Shown one piece after another: positions 13,045 to 24,368 of a DNA stretch of 64,000 nt. Numbering within the stretch: the first letter of the stretch is position 1; every line of letters starts with the position of its first letter. Both the position numbers and the translations under genes were made by a program. Location: NCBI GenBank assembly GCA_026929865.2, contig CM049404.1:28607001-28671000 (forward strand), in the 5' to 3' direction. The stretch comes from Hyperoplus lanceolatus (taxonomy: Eukaryota; Chordata; Actinopteri; Uranoscopiformes; Ammodytidae). The notes under the pieces are model-generated. The model had not been told where the DNA came from, ran no database searches, and was given only the letters and a program-made list of their open reading frames with translations.

Positions 13045-13290
13045 CATACTTAAAACACAGCCTAGGCTCTGTTAAGAAGCAAGTTGTTATTTATGGTGGG
13101 CCCCTTTTGTTTTCGTACCCGTTTGAAGCCCACTGAGGAAAATGGCTTTTTTAAGATATTGGACAATATAAATAAAAGCTGATTTTATTTTATTTTTTAC
13201 CTATACATCCTAGGCTGTGTATTAACCGGTAGTGGATCGTGACAGGATATTCACAGATTTTGGCAAAAAAAATATTTAGACAACTATCAA
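13045..13290. mobile_element. Family A MITE, copy 2 (internal, degraded)
   Basis: Mirrored cores cacagcctaggctctgtt and cctaggctgtgtattaac around a foreign insert; outer ends decayed. Confidence 0.7.
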
Positions 13291-13438
13291 TAAAACAAAA
13301 AACAAGTTGAAAAGTCAAATGTGTTCCACTGAATTGTAACATATCAATACACTTTTCAAACCAACATTAACCTTTCTGTTTCCCTCTTTTCAAGGTGACG
13401 GCATATTGAGCCCAGGCATGTGAGCAGACGCAGTAAAG

Positions 13439-14227
13439 ATGACCCTGTTGGCGGGCGATGGCTCTGACTACGACTACAGCGCCCTGAGCTGTGCCTCCGA
13501 CAGCTCCTTCAACGGGCCACCCCTGGTCGAGGAGGAAGCCCAAAAGGGGGCCTTCTACAAGAGGGCGCAACGGGCCCCCGACATCAACACGTACGCTGAC
13601 GACACCCAGCTATCCGGCGCACGAAAACTCCACGCTATTATCAATGTGGGCGGCATGCGTTACCAGCTGCCTTGGACCACCTTAGAGGACTTCCCCCTGT
13701 CCCGACTGGGCCAGCTACACCTCTGCAGCAGTTTCGACGAAATCATGCGTATCTGCGATGACTACGACGTCACACACAACGAGTATTTCTTCGACCGTAG
13801 CCCCTGTGCCTTCCGGACCATCCTGACTTTCCTAAGGGCGGGGAAGTTGAGGTCTTTGAGGGAGATGTGCGCCCTTTCCTTCAGGGAGGAGCTGCTGTAT
13901 TGGGGCGTCCCGGAAGAGAGCTTGGAGTGGTGCTGTCGCCGGCGGTTACTGCAGCGCGTGGAGGACTATGAAGCCATGGAGAGGGCTGAGGAAGAGGAGG
14001 AGATGATGGAGGATCTCTTGGATTCGGACAGCGGGCACCGGAGGGAGAACGCGGTGACTGAGTCCAGGATGAACCGATGTATGGGCAGGCTGAGAGACAT
14101 GGTGGAGAGGCCTCACTCCGGACTACCAGGGAAGATCTTCGCCTGTTTGTCCGTGTTGTTCGTCACCATCACGGCCGTCAACCTGTCCATCAGCACCCTG
14201 CCCGCCATGAGGGCAGAGGAGGAGGCG
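13439..14227 (+). CDS. kcng1: KCNG1 coding exon 1 (N-terminus, T1 domain, S1)
   Basis: Residues 1-263, ending after codon GCG (Ala) with donor gtgagt at 14228. An AG acceptor after a pyrimidine-rich tract (13376-13394, ending ttttcaag) lies 44 bases before the ATG, so at least one upstream non-coding exon is likely. The open frame runs on into the intron to 14356, but those residues do not resemble the channel and are not counted. Confidence 0.95.
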
Positions 14228-16969
14228 GTGAGTAAAGGCCTCCGACCGATCAAAGTCAAAGTTTTAATTTGTCAATTTCAAATAAGTACCAGACATACAA
14301 AGGAATCAAAATTGTGTTTATCTCCGACCCACGGTGCAATAAGAACAAAATTATAAAATTAGGTAAAATAAGATTAGAAGTGCATTTTGATTATGCAAAA
14401 TGCACTTTTCCATGGTCTTTCAATATTAATAGTGGTCCCTGATGTGACTAGAGACTCCCAAAGTATGAGGATATAATTGTTAGATTTAAACTTGCAGTTA
14501 GATTCAGGGCCAATCAGAGCTGACTGGGCTTTTTTGGAAGGTGGGACTTAAAGAGACAGGCTCTAAAACGCAGCGTTTCAGACAGAGGATGAAAAGATGA
14601 GATTCAACAATGGCACTGTGAGAAATATAAAGATTTTTTTGGACACTACACCATGATAACAGTTTCTAGTAGAAACCCAAATTACAATTTTGAACCTAAA
14701 AATTAGCAGTGTATGTGACCTTTAACATATGACATAGAGCGGAAAAAGTTACTATATATAGGGGCTCGTACCATATTGGCTCCGGCCTTCGTTGCAGTGC
14801 TCACGGGTCCAAATTTGACCTGTGGACCCGTGGGGGGTCAGCCCCCCCTCTCTCTTTGTCGCCCCATTTCACCTCTGTACTGTCAAACAAAGCTTGAAAA
14901 TGCCAAAAAATTATCTTACAAAAAGAAAAGTTACTACATATGAAAAGATGTTGCAAAGATACCAAAAGTGTTTTCATGTCTGAGAGGAACAATTTAAAAC
15001 ATGACATACACAACACAATGTGGGGAAAGTCTTTGTACCCTGAGACACCAAAGTATTGACGACAACCATTTTGAAACCCCTCGCTGTGTTGACATTAAGG
15101 ATTTATAAACAGATTTTAATTTGAGTTGTTCTCAAAAGCTTAATTGAGGTGAACTGACGTGTTATATTTTCCAAAAGCAGTCATTAAAAAACGTGTAATG
15201 AAGGCAAGTCTCAACTGTCATGCCCCTTCAAAGGCTCCTTGCTGTGTGACAAAGGAGAGGGCTGGCAGAGACATTTGTTTTGTTTTGCCAAATTAAATGT
15301 TTTAAATTGAAAGACGCCTCAGTTTGCTCTGTAGTGAAAAGCTTTCATTATGATGTCTGACATCAATCACAACCGTAATACGCACACACTGACTGGTCAC
15401 ACTTAGTCAAATCAAAAGAAAATTAAATATTTCAGAACACACGTAATTTTCTTGAAGCGCTATAATTAAGTGTAAACAGTGTTTGCTGTCCAGGCTTCCC
15501 TATTGACAGCAGCAGGACAATTTGAAAGTCGACATATCTTCCACCGCAGCCTAAAAAAACACATCTCTTCTGACTGCACCTTGACTAAGAAGTTGATGGT
15601 TATACAAAAACTATTTAAAAGTGCAAGTCTAATTTTGCATGTTGCAATTACTTGTAGCAATAACATGTGGCACCATGTGGTTTGGCCTATTTGAAACTAA
15701 CGTACTTACGTGATTCTTGTTGTTCTGAGTTTGTACCGTCATGGTTGAAAGCACACCTGATGTTTCTATATTCCTTCCTACAGTTCCATCATAGGCTGTT
15801 TGAACTGCCACACTTGCTTAGTATACACACACACTACAGTTTTTCTCAGTATGCTTAATTAAGTGGCAGTAATCACAACCTAACAAGTTCAACTCCACAC
15901 TATTTTTTGCAGCTAACAACCCCACCGCCACTTCTGAATTTTAGCAGCCACATAACGAAGTGTTGCATTAACATTGAGCAAAGTGTTCCTGAGTGTCTCT
16001 GTGCAAGAACAAATTGTACTGGTGTTTTCAGGTGCGTTTTTTTTGGACCTATACTCAAAAGTCTACTCTTTTATGGAGTGTGTTTCATAATGATATTTTT
16101 TAAACCAGATATAGACATTATACAAAGGCTATGTGCTTTGAATGTTCTCTGCTAAAAATGTAATCTGAGTCATTACTGCGTCTAAGAAAAACAACCGCCT
16201 TTCCAAAAAATCTAATGCTTAGAAAGATGAATCATGAAGTCGGCATGGACATTTTATACATTTTAAAAGTAATAGCTGTGTCTCAAAGTTTCCTAAAATT
16301 AAACTTGCCATTCAAATCAATCAAATTAAAAGAAAGAAGGCCCTTTTTTGTTGTTCATGTCAGCTCAACAACAAATATTGTTCCTTACCTTATTTTGTTG
16401 GTTGGTGAAACAGTAAGCGCACTTTGATATGATTCAAGATTCAAGATATAATTGATTTTCATATTATATGCATACAAACACAATTATTTTGGTGGCAAAC
16501 TGCATTAGCAATAGTTAGAAACAGACAATAGATAAAAACAGACAAAAAAAAGATAAAAAAGAAAAAAATGAAGGGATACAAATGTATGATAAAAAATATA
16601 CTAATTAATTAATTAAATTAAAAATCAATAAGTGAATACAGTGATAGAAATGAGTTCAATGCTGCAGCATCCTAAGCTCTTTCCGCACAGATTTCACATT
16701 GAAATGCTTCCCTCTAGTGACTAAAGCTAAACCTTACACATGTTGATCATGACAACAGTCATTCACACCTCTAGCTCTCTCTTTCTCTCTCTCTGTCACT
16801 CTCTCTGAAGACTCACTTTTGTTGCATTGGTCTTTAACACAAGTTGAGACTTTGACACTCCTAACTTTTTTTTCATTTATCTTATATGTTATTTTGCATT
16901 GTATCTTGTTCAGCACTTTGGTCAACGGATGTTTTTAAATGTGCTATGGAAATAATGTTGACGTTTGAC

Positions 16970-17002
<33 letters not shown>

Positions 17003-17783
17003 GGGCACGTGTTCCCAGATGTGCTACAACATCTTCATAGTGGAGACGGTGTGCGTCGGCTGGTTCTCTCTGGAATTCACCCTGCGTTTCATCCAAGACC
17101 GCAACAAACTCACCTTCCTTCGCCAACCCCTCAACCTAATCGACGTGGTGGCCATCTTGCCCTACTACATAACACTGGTGATGGACAATGTTTCCAAAGA
17201 CGAGAAACGCATTGGCTCTGGCAACAGCTACCTGGACAAAGTTGGCTTGGTGCTGCGCATTTTACGAGCCCTGCGTATCCTCTACGTGATGCGCCTAGCT
17301 CGCCATTCGCTAGGCCTACAGACTCTCGGCCTGACCGCACGCCGATGCACGCGTGAATTTGGACTTCTCCTCCTTTTCCTATGTGTAGCCATTGCACTGT
17401 ATTCCCCCTTGCTTTACTTGATCGAGAACGAAATGGCGACCACGCAAGAGTTCACGAGCATCCCCGCGACCTATTGGTGGGCCGTTATAACCATGACGAC
17501 AGTGGGCTATGGAGACATGGTTCCGAGGAGCATTCCAGGCCAGGTGGTTGCCCTTAGCAGTATTCTAAGTGGGATTCTACTCATGGCGTTCCCGGTCACG
17601 TCGATATTCCACACGTTCTCGCGCTCGTACGTGGAGCTGAAGCAGGAGCAGCAGCGGGTACTGCAGAGGAGGACGCACTTTCTGCTGCGGAGCCGAATGG
17701 CCGGAATGGGAAGCAACCTCTCGCTGGAGAGTGATATGCTTTTCCCTATCGGGGCGACGGACGCAAGAGACATGAGGGAATGA
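13439..17783 (+). CDS. kcng1: Kv6.1, modulatory voltage-gated potassium channel subunit (two coding exons)
   Basis: CDS join(13439..14227, 17004..17783), 522 aa plus stop; human KCNG1 is about 513 aa. It is a plasma-membrane K+ channel alpha subunit. From knowledge of the family, Kv6 subunits do not form channels alone but join Kv2 subunits and shift their gating. Seen in the protein: N-terminus MTLLAGDGSDYDYSALSC, close to mammalian KCNG1; T1 tetramerisation domain from about residue 66 (INVGGMRY) to 170; S1 about 232-255; S2 269-293; S3 306-323; S4 342-363 with Arg348, 351, 354, 360 and 363; S5 382-403; selectivity filter TTVGYGD at 428-434; S6 444-467. The S6 hinge reads PVT (460-462) rather than the PVP of conducting Kv1-4 channels, a mark of silent subunits. 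The single intron follows S1 in phase 0. The start codon is the one matching the family N-terminus. Same strand as SRC downstream. Confidence 0.97.
14480..14722. repeat. Common fish interspersed repeat in the KCNG1 intron
   Basis: Contains aaagagacaggctctaaaac, cgtttcagacagaggatgaa and ttctagtagaaacccaaatt, then ends gtgacctttaa; recognised as a widespread, non-coding teleost repeat, also ending at TTAA. Confidence 0.6.
16969..17003 (+). repeat. kcng1: (CT)n(CA)n forming the KCNG1 exon 2 acceptor
   Basis: (CT)11 then (CA)6 and CAG. The CT part is the polypyrimidine tract and the last CA unit leads into the AG. Confidence 0.93.
17004..17783 (+). CDS. kcng1: KCNG1 coding exon 2 (S2 to C-terminus)
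   Basis: Residues 264-522, starting GTCSQMCYNIF after acceptor cacacag and ending ..DARDMRE before TGA at 17781-17783. It holds S2-S6, the voltage sensor and the pore. The short cytoplasmic tail after S6 is about 55 residues, normal for KCNG1. Confidence 0.96.
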   Translation, partial: GTCSQMCYNIFIVETVCVGWFSLEFTLRFIQDRNKLTFLRQPLNLIDVVAILPYYITLVMDNVSKDEKRIGSGNSYLDKVGLVLRILRALRILYVMRLARHSLGLQTLGLTARRCTREFGLLLLFLCVAIALYSPLLYLIENEMATTQEFTSIPATYWWAVITMTTVGYGDMVPRSIPGQVVALSSILSGILLMAFPVTSIFHTFSRSYVELKQEQQRVLQRRTHFLLRSRMAGMGSNLSLESDMLFPIGATDARDMRE

Positions 17784-17799
17784 GACAGTTGGACAGTTC

Positions 17800-17999
17800 A
17801 AGTTCAAGTTTCTTTATTGACTGTGTGTACCCGTGGGTAAATTTGGCTTCAAGAAAGGGCAGCCAGCTATACACATTATGGAAAACACACAACTAGTAGT
17901 GGCTGGTATTACGTCTGCGGTGGCCACAATCTCTACCATTGTGCCCTTGAGCAAGGCATTTAACCCCAAAACTGCTCCAGGGGCGCTGTACTACGGCTG
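17800..17999 (+). repeat. SINE-like remnant after KCNG1
   Basis: Contains agttcaagtttctttattga, then gtgcccttgagcaaggcatt and aaaactgctccaggggcgct, typical of fish SINE bodies. Probably inside or next to the KCNG1 3' UTR. Confidence 0.5.
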
Positions 18000-18795
18000 C
18001 AGGGGTGGATTACTGCACGGGCACACCGGGCACAGGCCCAGGGGCCCAAGGGCTCAGGGGGGCCCTTAGCCAGAGATACTGATAGTAACTTTTCGTGTTG
18101 CATTGTCAAAGAGCTCAGTCACTGATGTCAATAACAGGGTCCAAAAAGAAATAGCCTAAATATAAGTATACTCATTAAAATGTAACAAGATAGAAATCAT
18201 CATGGGCCCCTCAACTAGTAGGGGAGAAATACAAAAGCAAGTTAAAAACAACAGCATTAGTAGCTCTGTCTAAGGGGCTCCATGAGGGGCCTTGAAGGCC
18301 CCCTCACACATACAGAAATCAGCTTTCTATGTGTGAATTCTAAATTGTTCATAAAAGTAGCTATCCACCCTGTATCTGTTGAAATGGGCCCCTCCATCAT
18401 AGAACATGGGTCTGCAGACCACTGTACTGTTTTTACAGTTGCAGAGTAAAGAGTGCTGCCTGTTTAAGAAAAATATGAAAAATAATGTTCCTTCTGCATC
18501 TCAGGATTTGATATAGCCTATATAATTTCCTCTCAACGTGCACCAGATTGATGCATTTTACTTTAAAAAGGTAAAAAAAAATCCGGGGGGCATGCCTCCA
18601 GACCCCCCAACAAGGTACAGGGTCCCTCCAACAGTTTCCCAAAATCCTGTGGGAAACACTGACTTCCTTAATATGTTTTTGCCATTAATTGTATGTTACT
18701 GTGTGGAAAGTCAGTGTACCTGACAGGATAGGGACGAGTGGGGGGCCCTTTAAGATGTTGTGTCCAGGGGCCCATTATCTCATAATCCGTCTATG
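18000..18795. mobile_element. hAT-like non-autonomous element with perfect 8-bp TSD
   Basis: TACGGCTG at 17992-17999 and 18796-18803. Ends caggggtggatta and taatccgtctatg are imperfect inverted repeats of hAT type. Inside are repeated ggggcccc-type blocks and no transposase frame. It landed in an older SINE-like repeat. Confidence 0.85.
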
Positions 18796-18987
18796 TACGG
18801 CTGACCTTGCGCTCTGACTCCCTCCGAAGTGTGGTAACTTGAGAGGGGAGATGTGGAAAGACAAATTTCAATGTAACCATTGACTAATAAAGTAACATAA
18901 CATCAACAACAACAACAAACAGCAGAAACCTGAGATATTCAATATAAAAACACACAACAGAAAGCAAAAAGCAAATAAGTGCTCATA

Positions 18988-19125
18988 AACACTGGGGGCC
19001 CCTCCGAAAAGCTTTTAGTAGCTTATTTGGGGTTCCACATTCCACGAGTCCTGCATTGCCATAAAGTGTATCATGGAATTGTTTCTCAATGACATGATAG
19101 TGTGTGAATTCATCTTAAACTAAAC
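18988..19125 (+). repeat. Interspersed repeat, retroelement-tail type
   Basis: Shares gtagcttatttggggttcca and cattgccataaagtgtatca with 56258-56395. Confidence 0.6.
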
Positions 19126-20064
19126 TGGGACAGAAAGAGAAGAGAGTGGGTCTGTGAATAGGAAAGATAGACAGAGATATTGGATAGAAAGGAATATAGA
19201 AAGGAGTGAGACTTGGAATTCGACAAGAGAGATGAGACACAGGATTTTTCTTCTTCCCAGAAATGCAGACTGCCTGTGTAGCAGCACTGTCAAAATATAA
19301 AAGTTAGGAAAACTCAGAATTGTGTGGCAACTGTCCGCACTAGATATCTTTTTTAAATATCTTTTGTTGAGTTAACTTCTTCAAATTTGAGTTCTAATCT
19401 TTAAAAAAAATAACAGTTGTGCCAATTTATTCTCTGTCATACAGCTAACAAACAAAACCCAGATGGTCTAAATGTTGACCTGAACAGTGTTTAAGCTGAA
19501 GAAAAACTTTCCGAACAAAAAATAATACGTTGGCACGACTTGATTTCAACTCTAGTGCGGACGGTTGCCTTGACATTTTGACTTTTTCATATTTTCATTT
19601 TTTATAGTGATCTTTTGGATAAATGTGAAGGATACACAGACATGAGAGGAGGATTAGAGGATTAGTATATTTCCATCAAAAAAATAAATACATTATACAA
19701 TGGTCACAGAATATCAAATTTAAGTAAAATGTACATGAAAAAAGAAACAATTTAACCTCATAAAGTATTCCAGCTTAAAAATGATCTATAGTATCAAAAT
19801 AGTCATTTATTAAAATACATTGTAATTCAAGCAGCCATGTCTCTGATTCCTCCAGCTGTTTTGATGGACTTGTTGAATTGTGTCATATTGGATTAACCAG
19901 TGAAGATGCTCTCTGCTTTGAGTCCCAGACGTTGTGAAAATGTGAACCTCAATCCACTGATTATTCTCTGAATTTATTTGGTTTCTGTAAAGTATCTTGC
20001 ACAGCTATCATTCACATATTCATTTTTTTAGGATTATGTTTTGACATTTTTTTTTTCTTTCGTT

Positions 20065-20243
20065 AGACAGATTTTGAGAGACAGAATTGAAATGGGGCAA
20101 AGAGGGGAAGACATGCAGAGAACTGACCCGGATGGGATTGGAAATAGTTGTATTTTACAGACCCGGGTCGGATTTGAACCCGGGTCTTCTGCGAGGCCTG
20201 AGCCTATAGGGGGGACGCTCTAACCACTGTGCCATGAGCCACC
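20065..20243 (-). mobile_element. tRNA-derived SINE, minus strand
   Basis: On the minus strand: ggtggctcatggcacagtgg, A box gtggttagagcg, B box gggttcaaatccgac, then the tail complementary to gaagacatgcagagaactga. Same family as 1736-1925. Confidence 0.8.
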
Positions 20244-20571
20244 CCCACACACATATTCATTTTGATGTATTTATTAATTGTCCTTCTACTCCTTGAGGTT
20301 CCATATATAATTGTTGAACACTTTTGCACATTGAAGATAACATTGCTGTGCTTGTATTTCACTGTAGTTGCTGTCAATACATGTTTATATTTATTATTTA
20401 TCTCTTTAAAAGTGGATTTAAAAAGAAATCTGTCTGTTGCATTTGTCGCTTCTCATTTAAATTTTTGACTTTAACACGATAGGAGACAAAGTCCACACCT
20501 TATGGCACACACCTAATGTGTCAAAAGAGATGGTGGCTTATGAGCACTTTAAAAACTTTACATTGTGTCCT

Positions 20572-20763
<192 letters not shown>

Positions 20764-21086
20764 ATAATTTTCTTTATAAAGCATGGTTAAAAGTAGCTGT
20801 ATTTTGCAACAAAAAAACTAAACACAATGTACCACACAGCACCAACACGCGTTGCCTTTGTACAAGATTTAGATAGGCCTATAGGAAACTGATGTGATAG
20901 AATATCGCAAAAATAAAAATTAATAAAGTGAATTAACCTTGTAAAGAGCAGTCAAGAACATATTTCTGTCCAAAATGCAGCTCTATGCTATTGCTATACG
21001 TGCAAAGAGTGTCATGGAAAAACATATTGTACGTCATATAGGTGAAATTGAGTGTTGGCTCCTGGTGCTGCAGTGCATACATTTGA

Positions 21087-21101
21087 ACAGCAGGTGGCAG
21101 C
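21087..21101 (+). promoter_or_regulatory. CTCF-like motif between KCNG1 and SRC
   Basis: acagcaggtggcagc fits the CTCF core CCASYAGRKGGCRSY with one mismatch, 0.9 kb upstream of the candidate SRC promoter. Confidence 0.35.
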
Positions 21102-21969
21102 AGTGTATCACTGAAAGGAAGTGCTAAGCCTATCATGGAGGATTCTTTTTAATGTTCATCTAGGATTATAATATACCATCTAGCTAAGGTTTGATAAGGT
21201 TTATCTTATAGTAACACACCGTTGTATTTAATTAAAACCAATCAATTTATCCTAATTAACCTTCATTGTTGATATAGGTACAGCAGGCTCAGATTGGATG
21301 TCACTTCAAATCATAGATAGTACATAAAGCTTAAAATCTATTCAATTCAGTTAAATAAAAAATAAAAACTTTATTGGCTATCACAAAGTGACAAAATGAA
21401 TTGCTTCCTGTCAGTGGCTCAAACAACATAAACATAAGACTCACATAAAATCACAGACGCTTTGACTTCCAATTCAACCTGCCTGAGGTAGATCTTAATC
21501 AGACATAATAACATACACAGCCGTCATTATAAGTAACTCTACACTGAGCCACGTTTGAACAAGTAAGTGATACAATGGAGGTGATGAAATTCCATATGAA
21601 TTGATAGCCTTAAAGTGTTAAAAGTGGATCAGAAAGGATTGATCACGGGTTTTGGTGAATTTAATATTGATTGGATTAAAACAGTTGTGATGTTATAACT
21701 TAGACTAAACATATGATAACAAATGATTACAATAACAAATAATCCAAAATTAATACATTACAACAATGCACTCCTGACAAAGACATAACTCTTAAAAAAC
21801 ATCATCAAAATTGGACACAGTTTTGTATTTTTTTGAAGCATTTCTATTGAATTTTTTTTTTTATCAATCACAACACAAAAACATAATGTATTAGTTACAG
21901 GTGAGGTGGGGGACTTCCATGTTAACACCATTCAAGACTACAACCGGGGCTCGATTGTTGCATGAAACC

Positions 21970-22526
21970 ATCCCACCAATCAGAGCTCGAGAATCCTCCT
22001 GAGGCCCCGCCCTCCTTCCCTTGCCTGCCTCTTTAACATCACATCCCAGTGTTTTGGTCGTGATTTGGTGTTGCTGCACGGGGAGTCTGGCTGTCGGTCG
22101 CTGCCACGCGTAAAAGCCGCGGGGTTTACGTACGCTAGATTAGACGAATCAGCCATTACAATCGATTTACAGGCATTTTCATCAATTTTTTTGGTTGCGT
22201 GTTTATGAATGACACACCAATCTAGTTCTTCGCGTTTGGACTCAATCCTCGTCATGACCTCACCGGGCCGCCCCTCCAGTTGAATGGGATTCCTCACCAG
22301 ACGCTTCTCTGTCGCTCCTTTTGGCACAGACTGTCTCCACCACTGCAGAAGCTAAAAACAATCCCCTATTTTAGGATCTGTGAGCTATTGGTCTCTCTCG
22401 CAAAATTCATTAATGGTTTGATTCGACATCCGCTTGTGTGATCGTCTTGAGTGAGTGAGTGAGAGGGAGAGAGGACGACGCCAAATCTTCCGTGTAGCCA
22501 GACTGCCTGCCTGCCCGCGCGTCAGG
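21970..22526 (+). promoter_or_regulatory. src: Candidate SRC promoter and non-coding first exon
   Basis: Locally GC- and CpG-richer than its surroundings, with a CCAAT box (21976-21980), a GC box (about 22003-22012, gccccgccct) and, at 22527, a consensus donor (gtcagg|gtaagt) after a plausible 5'-UTR exon. It is the best candidate on the + strand between KCNG1 and the SRC start exon, which itself begins with an acceptor only ten bases before the ATG and so needs an upstream exon. The link to SRC is inference from position and strand. Confidence 0.5.
21980..22327 (-). other. Open frame antisense to the candidate SRC promoter
   Basis: 115 codons open on the minus strand inside the GC-rich block, starting MPKGATEKRL. 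I recognise no domain or family. A GC-rich promoter can hold such frames by chance, so it is listed as a possible divergent transcript only. Confidence 0.12.
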
Positions 22527-22751
22527 GTAAGTAGCCCTGAACTTGTTATGTTAGTGCGGGTGACTTCACTAATGACAGGCGGACACACACACACAGAGAC
22601 AGACTGACAGGGGTTAATTAAATATGAATGAAGGGGGGGACAGTGCAGAAAATTACTATGTTTTTTACACACACTTGAAGGTGACAGTGAACTCATTTTT
22701 TGTAGCCTACATCTTTGACCTAAAACGTAGCCAATCTCTCCCTCTCTATGG

Positions 22752-22892
<141 letters not shown>

Positions 22893-23281
22893 CCTAATTC
22901 ATGATCATGACTAATGATGAGTAGATTGAGTTCACCGTCACTGTAATTTTCTCCATATGTGATTCACTCAGAAATCAGTGGTCGCAAGAGGCTACGCTCT
23001 CATGGGAATTCTAAGTGACTCATCATCAGAGCGTTTGTGCAATAGGCTACAAGCTGCAGCCTTTGATTTTCGTTAGGCTACACACACTGCACTACATACA
23101 GTATACTACACACAGGCCCGCGGTGCCTTGTGGGACCATACACAGCTAAATCACCCAGCACGCTACCACTGTGCATATCCTCAATTTTAAGAGATATGGG
23201 TCCCATGGGTGGAAGCCTTGACTACATGAACTGAAAGCTGGTAGCTGTGGTTGGGCTCTGCAGCAGTGAAAGTGTTTTATG

Positions 23282-23283
<2 letters not shown>

Positions 23284-23371
<88 letters not shown>
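23284..23371 (+). repeat. (TG)n
   Basis: Perfect tract, 40 bases left of a family A MITE. Confidence 0.97.
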
Positions 23372-23373
<2 letters not shown>

Positions 23374-23412
23374 TCAGAGAAAGATGGAGACTTGTTTACC
23401 TTTTAGCTTTAA

Positions 23413-23739
23413 AGGTGGAGTCAGCTATTCTTTAGAATGTTTGTTGACAAAAACACTTTTTGTCAAAATCAGTGAATATCTCCTCATGATCCATACCTGT
23501 ACTGTGTGTGTGCTGAAAATAATCTGGTGTTGATGCACAGCCTAGGCTCTGTAAACGGGCTACGGTCGGCCCCTTTTTGTTTACATACACTTTGTTTACA
23601 TACCCACACAGAGTCGAGGCTGCTAATACCAAATTCTTTATGTACAGACAGGTAGCAGATTGTGAGGAGATATTCAATGATTTTGACAAAAAAGTGATTT
23701 TGACAACAAGCGTTCTCCAAAATCACCGACTCCACCTTT
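23413..23739. mobile_element. Family A MITE, copy 3 (full length)
   Basis: AGGTGGAGTCAGCTATTC at the left and gaatc-like inverse ending tccacct at the right, TTAA on both sides. Arms of about 150 bases pair with each other. A second AGGTGGAGTCAG end lies just right of it at 23758. Confidence 0.88.
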
Positions 23740-24277
23740 TTAAATCTCCTTTTTTAAAGGTGGAGTCAGAATCCAAAGCATTTGGCCAGATTTTTCCTTT
23801 CCCTCGGGCTCCCCGACACTTTAAAGACATGGCCGTCATATGTTTAGGATTAGTTTCTCCCACTCAACATGACTCAAAGGCCCAAATATGGACTCTAATG
23901 TGCTTTGAACTTATAGTAACGACTAGGAAAATGCACAAATCTCAAAGTTAAATCAAAGTATGTGACTTACTTAGCGAAGAAAGTCCTTAGTACATATAGA
24001 TACATGCTTTATATCCATATTGTTTGTGTGTGTTAACATTGAGACCATTCATTGGCCTGTGTATATACTGCACACATCACTACTGTCTCCTCGAACTCTT
24101 CACAGCTGATCCAGGATCACCACACAGATCTACTCACTAATGTCTGTCGTCTATCCAGAAAATTAAAACTGCTGAAGCGTCTAGACCAGATTAACTTTCA
24201 GATACAGTCATTTAGTTTGAGCGAGACGTCACTGACCATATGACACATCCGGTATCACTAGCATGACATTGGCTCAT

Positions 24278-24330
24278 GGAACACACACATGCACACAGAC
24301 ACACACACACACACGCAAGCACGCATGCAT

Positions 24331-24367
<37 letters not shown>
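24278..24367 (+). repeat. Interrupted (CA)n
   Basis: CA units with gcaagcacgcatgcatgga interruption. Confidence 0.95.

Positions 24368-24368
<1 letters not shown>

Larger units (their letters stand above)
14228..17003 (+). other. kcng1: KCNG1 intron
   Basis: GT-AG intron of 2776 bases, phase 0. It holds a common fish interspersed repeat at about 14480-14722, AT-rich sequence with no recognised gene, and ends in a (CT)n(CA)n tract that directly forms the splice acceptor. Confidence 0.93.

Noticed and set aside
14228-14356. C-terminal extension of the KCNG1 first exon
   Set aside because: Frame continues past a consensus GTGAGT donor into sequence unlike the channel; the true continuation (S2 onward) is at 17004.
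15479-15694. Frame with HIFHRSLKKHISSDCTLTKK
   Set aside because: Looks like a retroelement ORF end, but too short and isolated to assign; kept as intronic sequence.
16965-17003. Start codon MTLSLSLSLTHTQ for a separate protein
   Set aside because: It is the microsatellite polypyrimidine tract of the intron read as protein.
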